From contig PARQ01000006.1 in assembly GCA_002711555.1 (NCBI GenBank), forward strand, positions 1 through 5,354: a stretch of DNA of 5,354 nucleotides, written 5' to 3'. Shown here in pieces: positions 1 through 4,962 of the stretch (its first letter is position 1; the number at the start of each line of letters is the position of its first letter). The notes under the pieces were generated by a model. That model had not been told where the DNA came from, ran no database searches, and saw only the letters and a program-made list of their open reading frames with translations. A program made the position numbers and the translations under genes. The stretch comes from Rhodospirillaceae bacterium (lineage in GTDB: Bacteria; Pseudomonadota; Alphaproteobacteria; UBA8366).

Positions 1-108
1 CCAGATATTTTGCCCCGCATATCCGTCATATATCAGGCGTTCTCCTTTGCTTTGCCTCTTCATGAATATATGCCGAGCGCTTTCATCAAAAATGTCTTGA
101 CGAGTTAA
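1..108 (+). CDS. 3' end of an upstream gene, possibly UPF0102/YraN family (partial)
   Basis: This frame is open from the first base of the window and ends with TAA at 106-108, giving the last 35 residues of a protein that starts outside. The tail contains P-R-I-S-V-I followed about 16 residues later by S-A-F. YraN/UPF0102 nuclease-like proteins typically end with an R-F-D-V-[IV] strand and then a [ND]-A-[FW] motif close to the C-terminus, so the spacing fits but the residues are only loosely alike. The context also fits: in Alphaproteobacteria yraN commonly sits upstream of BON-domain and gshB genes. The gap to the next start is 38 bp, consistent with one operon. The other two forward frames are also open for the first 60 or more bases, so the choice of frame rests on length and this weak resemblance. 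Confidence 0.4.
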   Translation, partial: PDILPRISVIYQAFSFALPLHEYMPSAFIKNVLTS

Positions 109-146
109 TCTGATGGTTTTGCCGGTTATCGTAAGAAAGTATCTGC

Positions 147-788
147 GTGATTAATCCTTTAAAACACTGTTCCACTTTGTTCAGATCAAAGTTTCTAACA
201 GTCATTGTTTTAGCGACTCTATTTCCACTGACGACAACTTGCAGCCCAACTGGTATGCTTACAGGCGCTGGCGCTGAGGTAGGTTCCGCAACGATGGAGG
301 AACGAAGTTATAGTTCGATTTTAGACGATGCTACGATTGGAACACAAATTAAAGGCAATCTGTTTAACTTTTCCACTAGCCTCTTCGTCGATGTAAACGT
401 AACGGTAAAGGAGGGGTCTGTATTTTTAACGGGATCGGTTCCTACACCCAAACTCAGAATACAAGCCATAAAAATTGCATGGCAATCCGACGGGGTACGC
501 GAAGTGAAAAATGAAATACAAATTCGTGATCATAGCTCCCTTTTGGATGTGGCAAAGGACAAATGGATTTCAGCAAAATTACGTTTCAAACTAACACTCG
601 ACAAAGAGATCCGTTCAATCAACTACAGCATAGATACGGTTAATAGACATTTATATCTTATGGGCATCGCAACTTCCGCAAGGGAATTAAAAAGAGTATT
701 CGCGTACGCACGCTCAGTAAGACACGTTCGGAAAATTGTCAGCTACGTTCGTATAAGCCACAAGGGTAACGATAAAGGGCCACCTTAA
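147..788 (+). CDS. BON-domain periplasmic protein, probable lipoprotein (DolP/YraP/OsmY-like)
   Basis: A 213-residue exported protein with two tandem BON domains. Residues 14-28 form a hydrophobic signal segment after basic residues, ending in T-T-T-C with Cys32 as the candidate lipidation site. The -1 Thr is unusual for a lipobox, so lipidation is uncertain. A Gly/Ala-rich linker (about 38-50, GAGAEVG, then EER) leads into BON1 (about 58-128: D60-D61, the A-I-G-T-Q-I-K helix and V-x-L-T-G-S-V). BON2 follows (about 131-203: helix from DVAKDKW, then L-Y-L-M-G-I-A and V-R-K-I-V-S-Y-V). E. coli DolP is a similar two-BON lipoprotein of about 190 residues that binds anionic phospholipid and maintains the outer membrane. 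The start is GTG, with only a weak AAGAAAG upstream at 133-139. An in-frame TTG at 177 would give a shorter but still valid signal peptide. The stop abuts the next gene's ATG. Confidence 0.85.
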   Translation: MINPLKHCSTLFRSKFLTVIVLATLFPLTTTCSPTGMLTGAGAEVGSATMEERSYSSILDDATIGTQIKGNLFNFSTSLFVDVNVTVKEGSVFLTGSVPTPKLRIQAIKIAWQSDGVREVKNEIQIRDHSSLLDVAKDKWISAKLRFKLTLDKEIRSINYSIDTVNRHLYLMGIATSARELKRVFAYARSVRHVRKIVSYVRISHKGNDKGPP

Positions 789-1628
789 ATGAGCGTCACA
801 AATGAAAAACATGCCAGGAAGATGCTCCGCGAAATTGGAGATAGCGTTGATGATGGTTTTGATCTGCTAACTGGTGCATTTTATTTCGCTGCGCTTAACA
901 GACCCAGCATTATCTTCGACGAATATACAGATCATATGTCGCAATTGGCATGTGCCGCTGCTACTCCAAGCATTCTGCGCTCAATGAGTGCGGAAAATGC
1001 AGCAAGGCATTTAAAAGAATTAATAGCCGTCAAGTATTGCTACACGGGTGACCTGGAAACTTACGATGACTTGCAGAATGCGGATCTTTTCCGAGTAATA
1101 GATAGACGCCGCGGCCTACCTGTAGCGCTTGGCATTATCTACATACACATTGGGCGCCGGTTAGGATGGAAAATGAGAGGGTTGTCTTTTCCTGGGCATT
1201 TTTTGGTGCAACTAGAAATAAAAGGTCAGCGCGTTATCATAGATCCGTTCACCGATGGTCGCATCCTTGATCCGAGCGATCTACGAGGAATGGTCAAAAC
1301 AATATCTGGATTTGATCGTGAATTACGGCCCCATGACTATACACCGATCAGTGACAGAGCGATTCTTCTCCGTTTACAAAATAACGTGAAATTCCGACAT
1401 ATGCAGATGCGTAATGGAGTTGCCGCACTAAAAACTGTAGAGGAGATGCTTTTAATAGCTCCCAAAATGTCTGATCTTTGGTGGGATGCAGCAATGTTAA
1501 ACGCCGAGATGGAAAACCTAAGCGCCGCATACAGCGCATTGGAAAATTTCATCAGATCAGATGAGAGTAAAATCAACCGGCTTCGGGCTGTAACTTTGAT
1601 GGAGCAGATTAAGACAAGGATGAACTGA
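789..1628 (+). CDS. SirB1 family protein (transglutaminase-like core plus helical C-terminal region)
   Basis: A 279-residue protein with SirB1/Transglut_core2 hallmarks: R-R-R-G-L-P-V-A-L at 106-114 followed by an amphipathic helix with ARRLG-like GRRLG (122-126); F-P-G-H-F-L-V at 134-140; I-D-P-F at 151-154; and the closing I-L-L-R-L-Q-N-N-V motif at 192-200. From about 200 the protein is helical and TPR-like, including a W-W at 231-232. In true transglutaminase/protease relatives a Cys occupies the position of the R-G-L-P segment. Here there is none, as in other SirB1 proteins, so catalysis is doubtful and the molecular role of the family is not established. ATG 789 directly follows the TAA of the BON gene with no spacer, and AAAGGG at 774-779 is a fair Shine-Dalgarno, so the two genes are probably translated from one transcript. 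No signal peptide is visible, so it is likely cytoplasmic. Confidence 0.87.
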   Translation: MSVTNEKHARKMLREIGDSVDDGFDLLTGAFYFAALNRPSIIFDEYTDHMSQLACAAATPSILRSMSAENAARHLKELIAVKYCYTGDLETYDDLQNADLFRVIDRRRGLPVALGIIYIHIGRRLGWKMRGLSFPGHFLVQLEIKGQRVIIDPFTDGRILDPSDLRGMVKTISGFDRELRPHDYTPISDRAILLRLQNNVKFRHMQMRNGVAALKTVEEMLLIAPKMSDLWWDAAMLNAEMENLSAAYSALENFIRSDESKINRLRAVTLMEQIKTRMN

Positions 1629-1642
1629 TATTCCAGCGAGAC

Positions 1643-1689
1643 TGTCATAATTAGGTTTTATAACTAGTTATATAAAAAAATTACATAAT
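1643..1689 (+). promoter_or_regulatory. AT-rich spacer with candidate gshB promoter elements and a palindrome
   Basis: The 88 bp between the SirB1-family stop and gshB is much more AT-rich than its flanks. It holds an extended -10-like TGTCATAAT at 1643-1651, a perfect 14-bp palindrome TATAACTAGTTATA at 1659-1672, and another CATAAT at 1684-1689. No convincing -35 box lies at the right distance from any of these. This suggests gshB may have its own promoter in addition to read-through from upstream, and the palindrome could be an operator. No GC-rich terminator hairpin is present here. All of this is motif reading only. Confidence 0.3.
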
Positions 1690-1701
1690 TTTAATTTGAA
1701 A

Positions 1702-1710
1702 AGGGGAGGT
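1702..1710 (+). promoter_or_regulatory. Strong Shine-Dalgarno that fixes the gshB start
   Basis: AGGGGAGGT is an almost perfect complement of the 16S rRNA 3' tail and lies 6 nt before GTG 1717. The reading frame can be extended upstream to a TTG at 1696, but that codon precedes this site, so the Shine-Dalgarno itself would then be translated (as R-G-G). The GTG is therefore the start. Confidence 0.85.
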
Positions 1711-1716
1711 AATTTA

Positions 1717-2661
1717 GTGAGCTTAGTCTGTGCAATCCAAATGGATCCCTTAGAGAATGTTAACATAGATACTGACAGCACCTTCATGCTGGCTTTAGAG
1801 GCACAGATCAGAGGTTATACTTTATTCCATTACCTTCCAGAGGACTTATCGCTGCATGAAAGTCATCTCTACGCCACAGGTCGCAAGATGGAAGTAATGC
1901 GCCAGAAGGGTAATCACTTTAAGGCGGGCCCAAAAAAAAGAATTGACCTATCTGAGGTAGATGTAATCCTTATGCGTCAGGACCCCCCTTTCGATATGTC
2001 ATACATTACGGCCACTCATCTTCTCGAACACATTTACCCAAAAACTTTGGTTGTTAATAACCCAGTGGAAGTGCGTAATGCACCAGAGAAGCTTTTTGTT
2101 ACACGTTTTCGTGATTTGATGCCACCAACGTTAATAACACGAAACATGGATGAAATCATGGCATTTCGCGCCGAACACTCTGATATTATCCTCAAGCCGA
2201 TTTATGGATGTGGGGGTGCTGGCGTTTTTCATATCAAGCCGGACGACGAGAACCTTCAGGCCCTATTTGAAATGTTTACAGAATCCAAAGCTGAGCCCAT
2301 CATCGTTCAGCGGTATTTACCCGAAGTCCGAAACGGCGACAAACGGATTATACTAGTTAATGGCAAGCCAATGGGAGCTGTGAATAGAGTGCCACCCAAA
2401 GGGGATGCGCGTGCAAATTTCCATGCGGGAGGTTCTGGCAGAAAAACGCGCCTTACAAAAAGAGAAATCGCCATATGTGCAGAAATAGGTCCCATTTTGA
2501 GGCAAAAAGGACTCATATTCGTTGGCATAGATGTAATTGGCGATTACCTGACGGAAATAAACGTAACGTCCCCAACCGGTATCCAAGAAATCAATGCCCT
2601 TGATGGCATAAATCTGGAATCCCGCATATGGGACGCAATAGAAGCACAGCTAATCACATGA
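1717..2661 (+). CDS. gshB: Glutathione synthetase (ATP-grasp)
   Basis: GshB ligates gamma-glutamylcysteine and glycine to glutathione using ATP, in the cytoplasm. From GTG 1717 the protein has 314 residues, matching the family length (E. coli about 315). Family landmarks, in this numbering: Q-M-D-P at 8-11 and I-D-T-D-S at 17-21 in the N-terminal domain; M-R-Q-D-P-P-F-D at 86-93; the ATP-grasp lysine and glycine-rich loop [12 protein letters not shown] at 160-171 (Cys165 sits where other members vary); Q-R-Y-L-P-E-V at 198-204; G-D-K-R at 207-210; and the Mg/substrate segment E-I-N-V-T-S-P-T-G at 280-288. All expected catalytic segments are present, with no sign of truncation. It follows the BON and SirB1-family genes on the same strand after an AT-rich spacer and converges on the next gene with 30 bp between stops. 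No clear terminator lies in that gap. Confidence 0.97.
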   Translation: MSLVCAIQMDPLENVNIDTDSTFMLALEAQIRGYTLFHYLPEDLSLHESHLYATGRKMEVMRQKGNHFKAGPKKRIDLSEVDVILMRQDPPFDMSYITATHLLEHIYPKTLVVNNPVEVRNAPEKLFVTRFRDLMPPTLITRNMDEIMAFRAEHSDIILKPIYGCGGAGVFHIKPDDENLQALFEMFTESKAEPIIVQRYLPEVRNGDKRIILVNGKPMGAVNRVPPKGDARANFHAGGSGRKTRLTKREIAICAEIGPILRQKGLIFVGIDVIGDYLTEINVTSPTGIQEINALDGINLESRIWDAIEAQLIT

Positions 2662-2691
2662 AGCCCAAGAAACCTCATTTGCCAAAAATAG

Positions 2692-3816
2692 TCATATCGA
2701 AAGATCGAAAACCGAGGGGGATGTCAGCGTGAGCGCACCTCCCTGGCTATTGAAAGCGAGAGTATTTTGTACGGTCGCCTGAAAAAGTAGGTCCTGGCGT
2801 TGTTCCACAATCGCAGCGCGATTCTTCTCGGACATAGCTTTTGCTTCCACGCCGGCAGCAAAATCAAAACGCTCTCTGATCTTTCCTTCAACGAGCGTTT
2901 GTGCTGAACGAACTTTTGCTAACTCACCCTCTAAGAAACCAATGTTAAAACGAAGGGTCGCTGATGCAGCATCCACATCGGATAGAGCAGTTTCAAGACT
3001 GCCGTCATCTTCAAAGTTATTGTAAAGAAATGAGAAAAGGATACCGAGCCCCTTCCGTTCGAGCGTACCTTGCAAGTATGGCGTTCCCTCACCACTGTGT
3101 GTGAGTGAAATTTCCCCAGTATTGTTGTTATAATTCACAGAATCGTCGTGATATACCACCTTTCCATCCTCAGCTGCTGGATTAGGAAACTTTGTCAAAA
3201 TAGATCCGTATATATCGGGGTAAAAATCATCGCCATTTCCATCTGTAATAAAAAAATCACTCTGAGAAAATATACCCTCCAAAGTCTTGTTTTCAGGGCT
3301 GTCTGGTTTGATTTGGTAATTTACTTGGTCGGGATCAAAATCATCACGAATAGACGTGCCAATAATATTTGTACCTAAAAACCCAGCCCCTTTGATACGA
3401 ATATTTAGGTCTCCAAGAAATCTATCAAACCGATCACCAAACACCCGTCTTTCATCAATGGAAACCGATGCGTCACTGGCGGTAACTATTTGACGACGCA
3501 TATCAGAAATATTCGTTTTAATTTCCGTCAATCTATCAAGGGCTTTCTCGATAGTTTTCACTGCGCGATTTAGCTTATTGGTTATTCTACCAAGGTTTTG
3601 CGCCTCTTTTTTTGCAGTCCGAGCCTTAGCTTCAATACTCCGCGCATCTAAGTCCAACGCCTTATCACGAGCTACCGCTGCCGAGGCCCTCGCCGCCGAT
3701 TGCAGGCCGCGAGCTGCAGCTGCGTCCGGGAGTACTGCAAATAAACCGGTAGCTGCCGTTGGAAGAGTTCCAACCAAACCGCTTGATCCAATACTACCAC
3801 CATCAAAAATACTCAT
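2692..3816 (-). CDS. Unidentified protein with flagellin-like layout (helical ends, acidic beta-like middle)
   Basis: I do not recognise this 374-residue protein. After a short Gly/Ala/Leu-rich, mildly hydrophobic N-terminus (about 6-40), residues 45-112 are a long charged helix with heptad-like spacing (DLDARSIEAKARTAKKE onward to ISDMRRQIV). The middle (about 140-265) is acidic, rich in Asn/Asp/Gly and probably beta-structured, with a possible calcium loop D-G-N-G-D-D-F at 192-198. Residues 275-355 are again helical. The last residues (L-T-L-T-S-P-S-V-F-D-L-S-I) are polar and hydrophobic, somewhat like a flagellin terminus. This helix-variable-helix plan is that of flagellin and FlgL-type proteins, but their signature N-terminal residues are absent. 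No signal peptide is visible, which is compatible with flagellar type III export or a cytosolic role. ATG 3816 (MSIFDGG) is preferred over TTG 3822; the Shine-Dalgarno is weak (CCGGAA). It is transcribed alone, divergent from the sodium channel gene, and converges on gshB. Confidence 0.8.
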   Translation of the reverse strand: MSIFDGGSIGSSGLVGTLPTAATGLFAVLPDAAAARGLQSAARASAAVARDKALDLDARSIEAKARTAKKEAQNLGRITNKLNRAVKTIEKALDRLTEIKTNISDMRRQIVTASDASVSIDERRVFGDRFDRFLGDLNIRIKGAGFLGTNIIGTSIRDDFDPDQVNYQIKPDSPENKTLEGIFSQSDFFITDGNGDDFYPDIYGSILTKFPNPAAEDGKVVYHDDSVNYNNNTGEISLTHSGEGTPYLQGTLERKGLGILFSFLYNNFEDDGSLETALSDVDAASATLRFNIGFLEGELAKVRSAQTLVEGKIRERFDFAAGVEAKAMSEKNRAAIVEQRQDLLFQATVQNTLAFNSQGGALTLTSPSVFDLSI

Positions 3817-3855
3817 AACCAAAAATTCCGGCCGATCCTAGAAAATTTACGCCCC

Positions 3856-3868
3856 GGCAAATATTGCC
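3856..3868. repeat. Inverted repeat GGCAA-ATA-TTGCC, operator-like
   Basis: Perfect 5-bp arms around a 3-bp centre. It lies between the strong minus-strand promoter (-10 at 3883-3888) and the ATG at 3816, close to the predicted transcription start. A protein bound there would block the minus-strand gene. It is too small and AT-rich in the centre to be a terminator. Confidence 0.35.
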
Positions 3869-3882
3869 TACTAACCCGTTGT

Positions 3883-3910
3883 ATTATATAATATTTTGTA
3901 CTTTTTTCAA
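3883..3910 (-). promoter_or_regulatory. Sigma70-type promoter for the flagellin-like gene
   Basis: Read on the minus strand, TTGAAA (plus 3905-3910) and a consensus TATAAT (plus 3883-3888) are separated by 16 bp. That is five of six and six of six matches to the housekeeping boxes. Transcription would begin near 3875, leaving a leader of about 60 nt before ATG 3816. No flagellar sigma28 motif is apparent. Confidence 0.65.
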
Positions 3911-3917
3911 CTGTTGG

Positions 3918-3926
3918 ATTATAGCA
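3918..3926 (-). promoter_or_regulatory. Second, extended -10 element upstream of the main promoter
   Basis: On the minus strand this reads TGCTATAAT, a full extended -10. A TTGAAA at plus 3935-3940 is only 11 bp away, too close to be its -35, so any activity would rely on the TGn extension or an activator. It lies 35 bp upstream of the main -10 and could form a tandem promoter. Confidence 0.35.
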
Positions 3927-3965
3927 GGATTTTATTTCAAATACATAGCTACGGGTTCAACAACA

Positions 3966-3978
3966 CATACCGGGTATG
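3966..3978. repeat. Inverted repeat CATACC-G-GGTATG, operator-like
   Basis: Perfect 6-bp arms around a single central base, in the divergent regulatory region 111-123 bp upstream of the sodium channel start. The compact dyad is of the size bound by helix-turn-helix dimers. It partly contains a -10-like TATGAT (3975-3980), though no matching -35 is seen, so it could control the channel gene. Confidence 0.35.
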
Positions 3979-4076
3979 ATTTTCACTTTGCAGGTCCGTA
4001 ACTTCCTACCAGCGACTATATGTTCTTTTGATAATAAATCCCAGAACCGCATATTGATCACGACGAATACTCCGCT

Positions 4077-4080
4077 AGGT
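4077..4080 (+). promoter_or_regulatory. Shine-Dalgarno of the sodium channel gene
   Basis: AGGT lies 8 nt before ATG 4089, in the context CTAGGTAAAGC. It supports the long N-terminus over the in-frame GTG 4134 and TTG 4152, neither of which has a ribosome site. Confidence 0.5.
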
Positions 4081-4088
4081 AAAGCAAA

Positions 4089-4955
4089 ATGGCAAACTTA
4101 AATCGACGAATAAAAAATCCGCACAAAAGTGCGGTGGCGCACACTTCAAAATTGGAAAGGGGCTCAAAAAAGGAAAAGCAGACCACCGAAACTGGCCTAA
4201 AGACCTTTATCGAATCGACAAAAACACAGAATTTCATTCTCGGCGTGATAATATTTAATGCGATAGTGCTTGGACTTGAGACTTCTGACAACGCGGTCAA
4301 GCACGCAGGCAACCTACTAGCGGTACTCGACAAAATCGCTATCGGAATTTTCATTGCGGAAATCGCTATCAAATTAATAGTCTATCGCTTCGGTTTTTTT
4401 AAAGACGGCTGGAATATTTTTGATTTTATTATTGTCTCAGCAGCCCTTTTGCCAGCTGGAGACGGTACTTCAGTGCTTCGAGCTCTACGAATAATGAGGG
4501 CTTTCCGCCTAATGTCAGCTGTTCCATCAATGCGGTTTGTGATCCAAGCGATGTTGAACGCCATTCCAGGTATGGCTTCGGTGGTCGCTTTATTAGCCCT
4601 TGTCTTCTACGTTGGTGCCGTAATGGCGACGGTTCTATTCGGGGAACAGTTTCAAGATTGGTTTGGCTCTATCGGCGCATCATTATATTCATTGTTTCAA
4701 ATAATGACATTGGAGTCCTGGTCAATGGGCATAGTTCGGCCTGTTATGGAATTATTCCCGTATGCCTGGATGTTTTTTGTGCCTTTTATCCTTTGTACAT
4801 CCTTTGCGGTTCTGAACCTTTTTATTGCGATAATTGTAAATGCCATGGATGACGTGCAGAAAACTGAAAAAAATGATGCGATTTCAAATGAAGATATTGC
4901 TTTAGAATTAAAAAAACTTCGTAATGAAATGGTTCGCCTAGAAAAAAAAATGTGA
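4089..4955 (+). CDS. Bacterial voltage-gated sodium channel (BacNav, NavAb/NaChBac type)
   Basis: A 288-residue single-domain ion transport protein that should assemble as a homotetramer in the inner membrane and pass Na+ on depolarisation. Segments: S1 about 46-64 (ending L-G-L-E-T-S), S2 78-98, S3 105-122 with the conserved N-I-F-D-F, and S4 126-147 with arginines at 131, 134, 137 and 140 at three-residue spacing. S4 is followed by A-V-P-S-M-R, S5 about 161-184, the pore helix from 198, S6 about 222-253, and a short neck. The selectivity filter T-L-E-S-W-S-M at 207-213 is that of NavAb and NavMs, with Glu209 the expected high-field-strength site. Residues 270-288 form a clean a/d coiled coil (I270, L274, L277, M281, L284, M288), the usual tetramerisation helix. 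The first 36 residues are an unusually long basic, hydrophilic extension. The gene stands alone, divergent from the flagellin-like gene and convergent with the HIT gene 7 bp away. Confidence 0.96.
   Translation: MANLNRRIKNPHKSAVAHTSKLERGSKKEKQTTETGLKTFIESTKTQNFILGVIIFNAIVLGLETSDNAVKHAGNLLAVLDKIAIGIFIAEIAIKLIVYRFGFFKDGWNIFDFIIVSAALLPAGDGTSVLRALRIMRAFRLMSAVPSMRFVIQAMLNAIPGMASVVALLALVFYVGAVMATVLFGEQFQDWFGSIGASLYSLFQIMTLESWSMGIVRPVMELFPYAWMFFVPFILCTSFAVLNLFIAIIVNAMDDVQKTEKNDAISNEDIALELKKLRNEMVRLEKKM
4112..4134 (-). terminator. Terminator-like hairpin on the minus strand inside the channel gene start
   Basis: Perfect 6-bp GC-rich arms CCGCAC (4119-4124) and GTGCGG (4129-4134) enclose a four-base loop. 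On the minus strand the stem is followed by A and then six T's (plus 4112-4117), the shape of a rho-independent terminator. It would stop antisense transcripts, for example read-through from the HIT gene, before they reach the divergent promoter region. It is also translated as codons 11-16 of the channel, so it could merely be coding sequence or affect translation. Confidence 0.4.
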
Positions 4956-4962
4956 CATACCG

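Noticed and set aside
1337..1648. Minus-strand frames of 63 and 103 codons inside the SirB1-family gene
   Set aside because: They are antisense to a well-supported gene, Ser/Leu/Arg-rich without motifs, and lack ribosome sites.
1932..1939. A8 run in gshB, in frame as a possible -1 slippery heptamer
   Set aside because: No downstream stem or Shine-Dalgarno-like stimulator is evident, and gshB is complete in one frame, so programmed frameshifting is not supported.
2662..2691. A terminator between the convergent gshB and flagellin-like genes
   Set aside because: The 30-bp gap has no GC-rich inverted repeat followed by a T-tract on either strand.
3578..3841. An 87-codon plus-strand frame opposite the 5' end of the flagellin-like gene
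   Set aside because: It mirrors the Ala-rich coding strand, has no family features, and conflicts with the promoter and start of the minus-strand gene.
3856..3868. GGC...TTGCC as a sigma54 (-24/-12) promoter
   Set aside because: The GG and GC dinucleotides are 8 bp apart where sigma54 needs 10, and a full sigma70 promoter lies just upstream.
3950..3980. GGTTCAA near a dyad, considered as part of a tRNA
   Set aside because: No acceptor stem, anticodon arm or D arm can be formed around it.
4127..4135. AAGTGCGGT, identical to the Haemophilus DNA uptake signal core
   Set aside because: It is a single copy, within a coding hairpin, in a genome that looks alphaproteobacterial and not Pasteurellaceae. 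Chance is the simpler reading.
4058..4372. A 104-codon minus-strand frame opposite the N-terminal part of the channel
   Set aside because: It is a shadow of the channel gene on the other strand, with no recognisable motifs.
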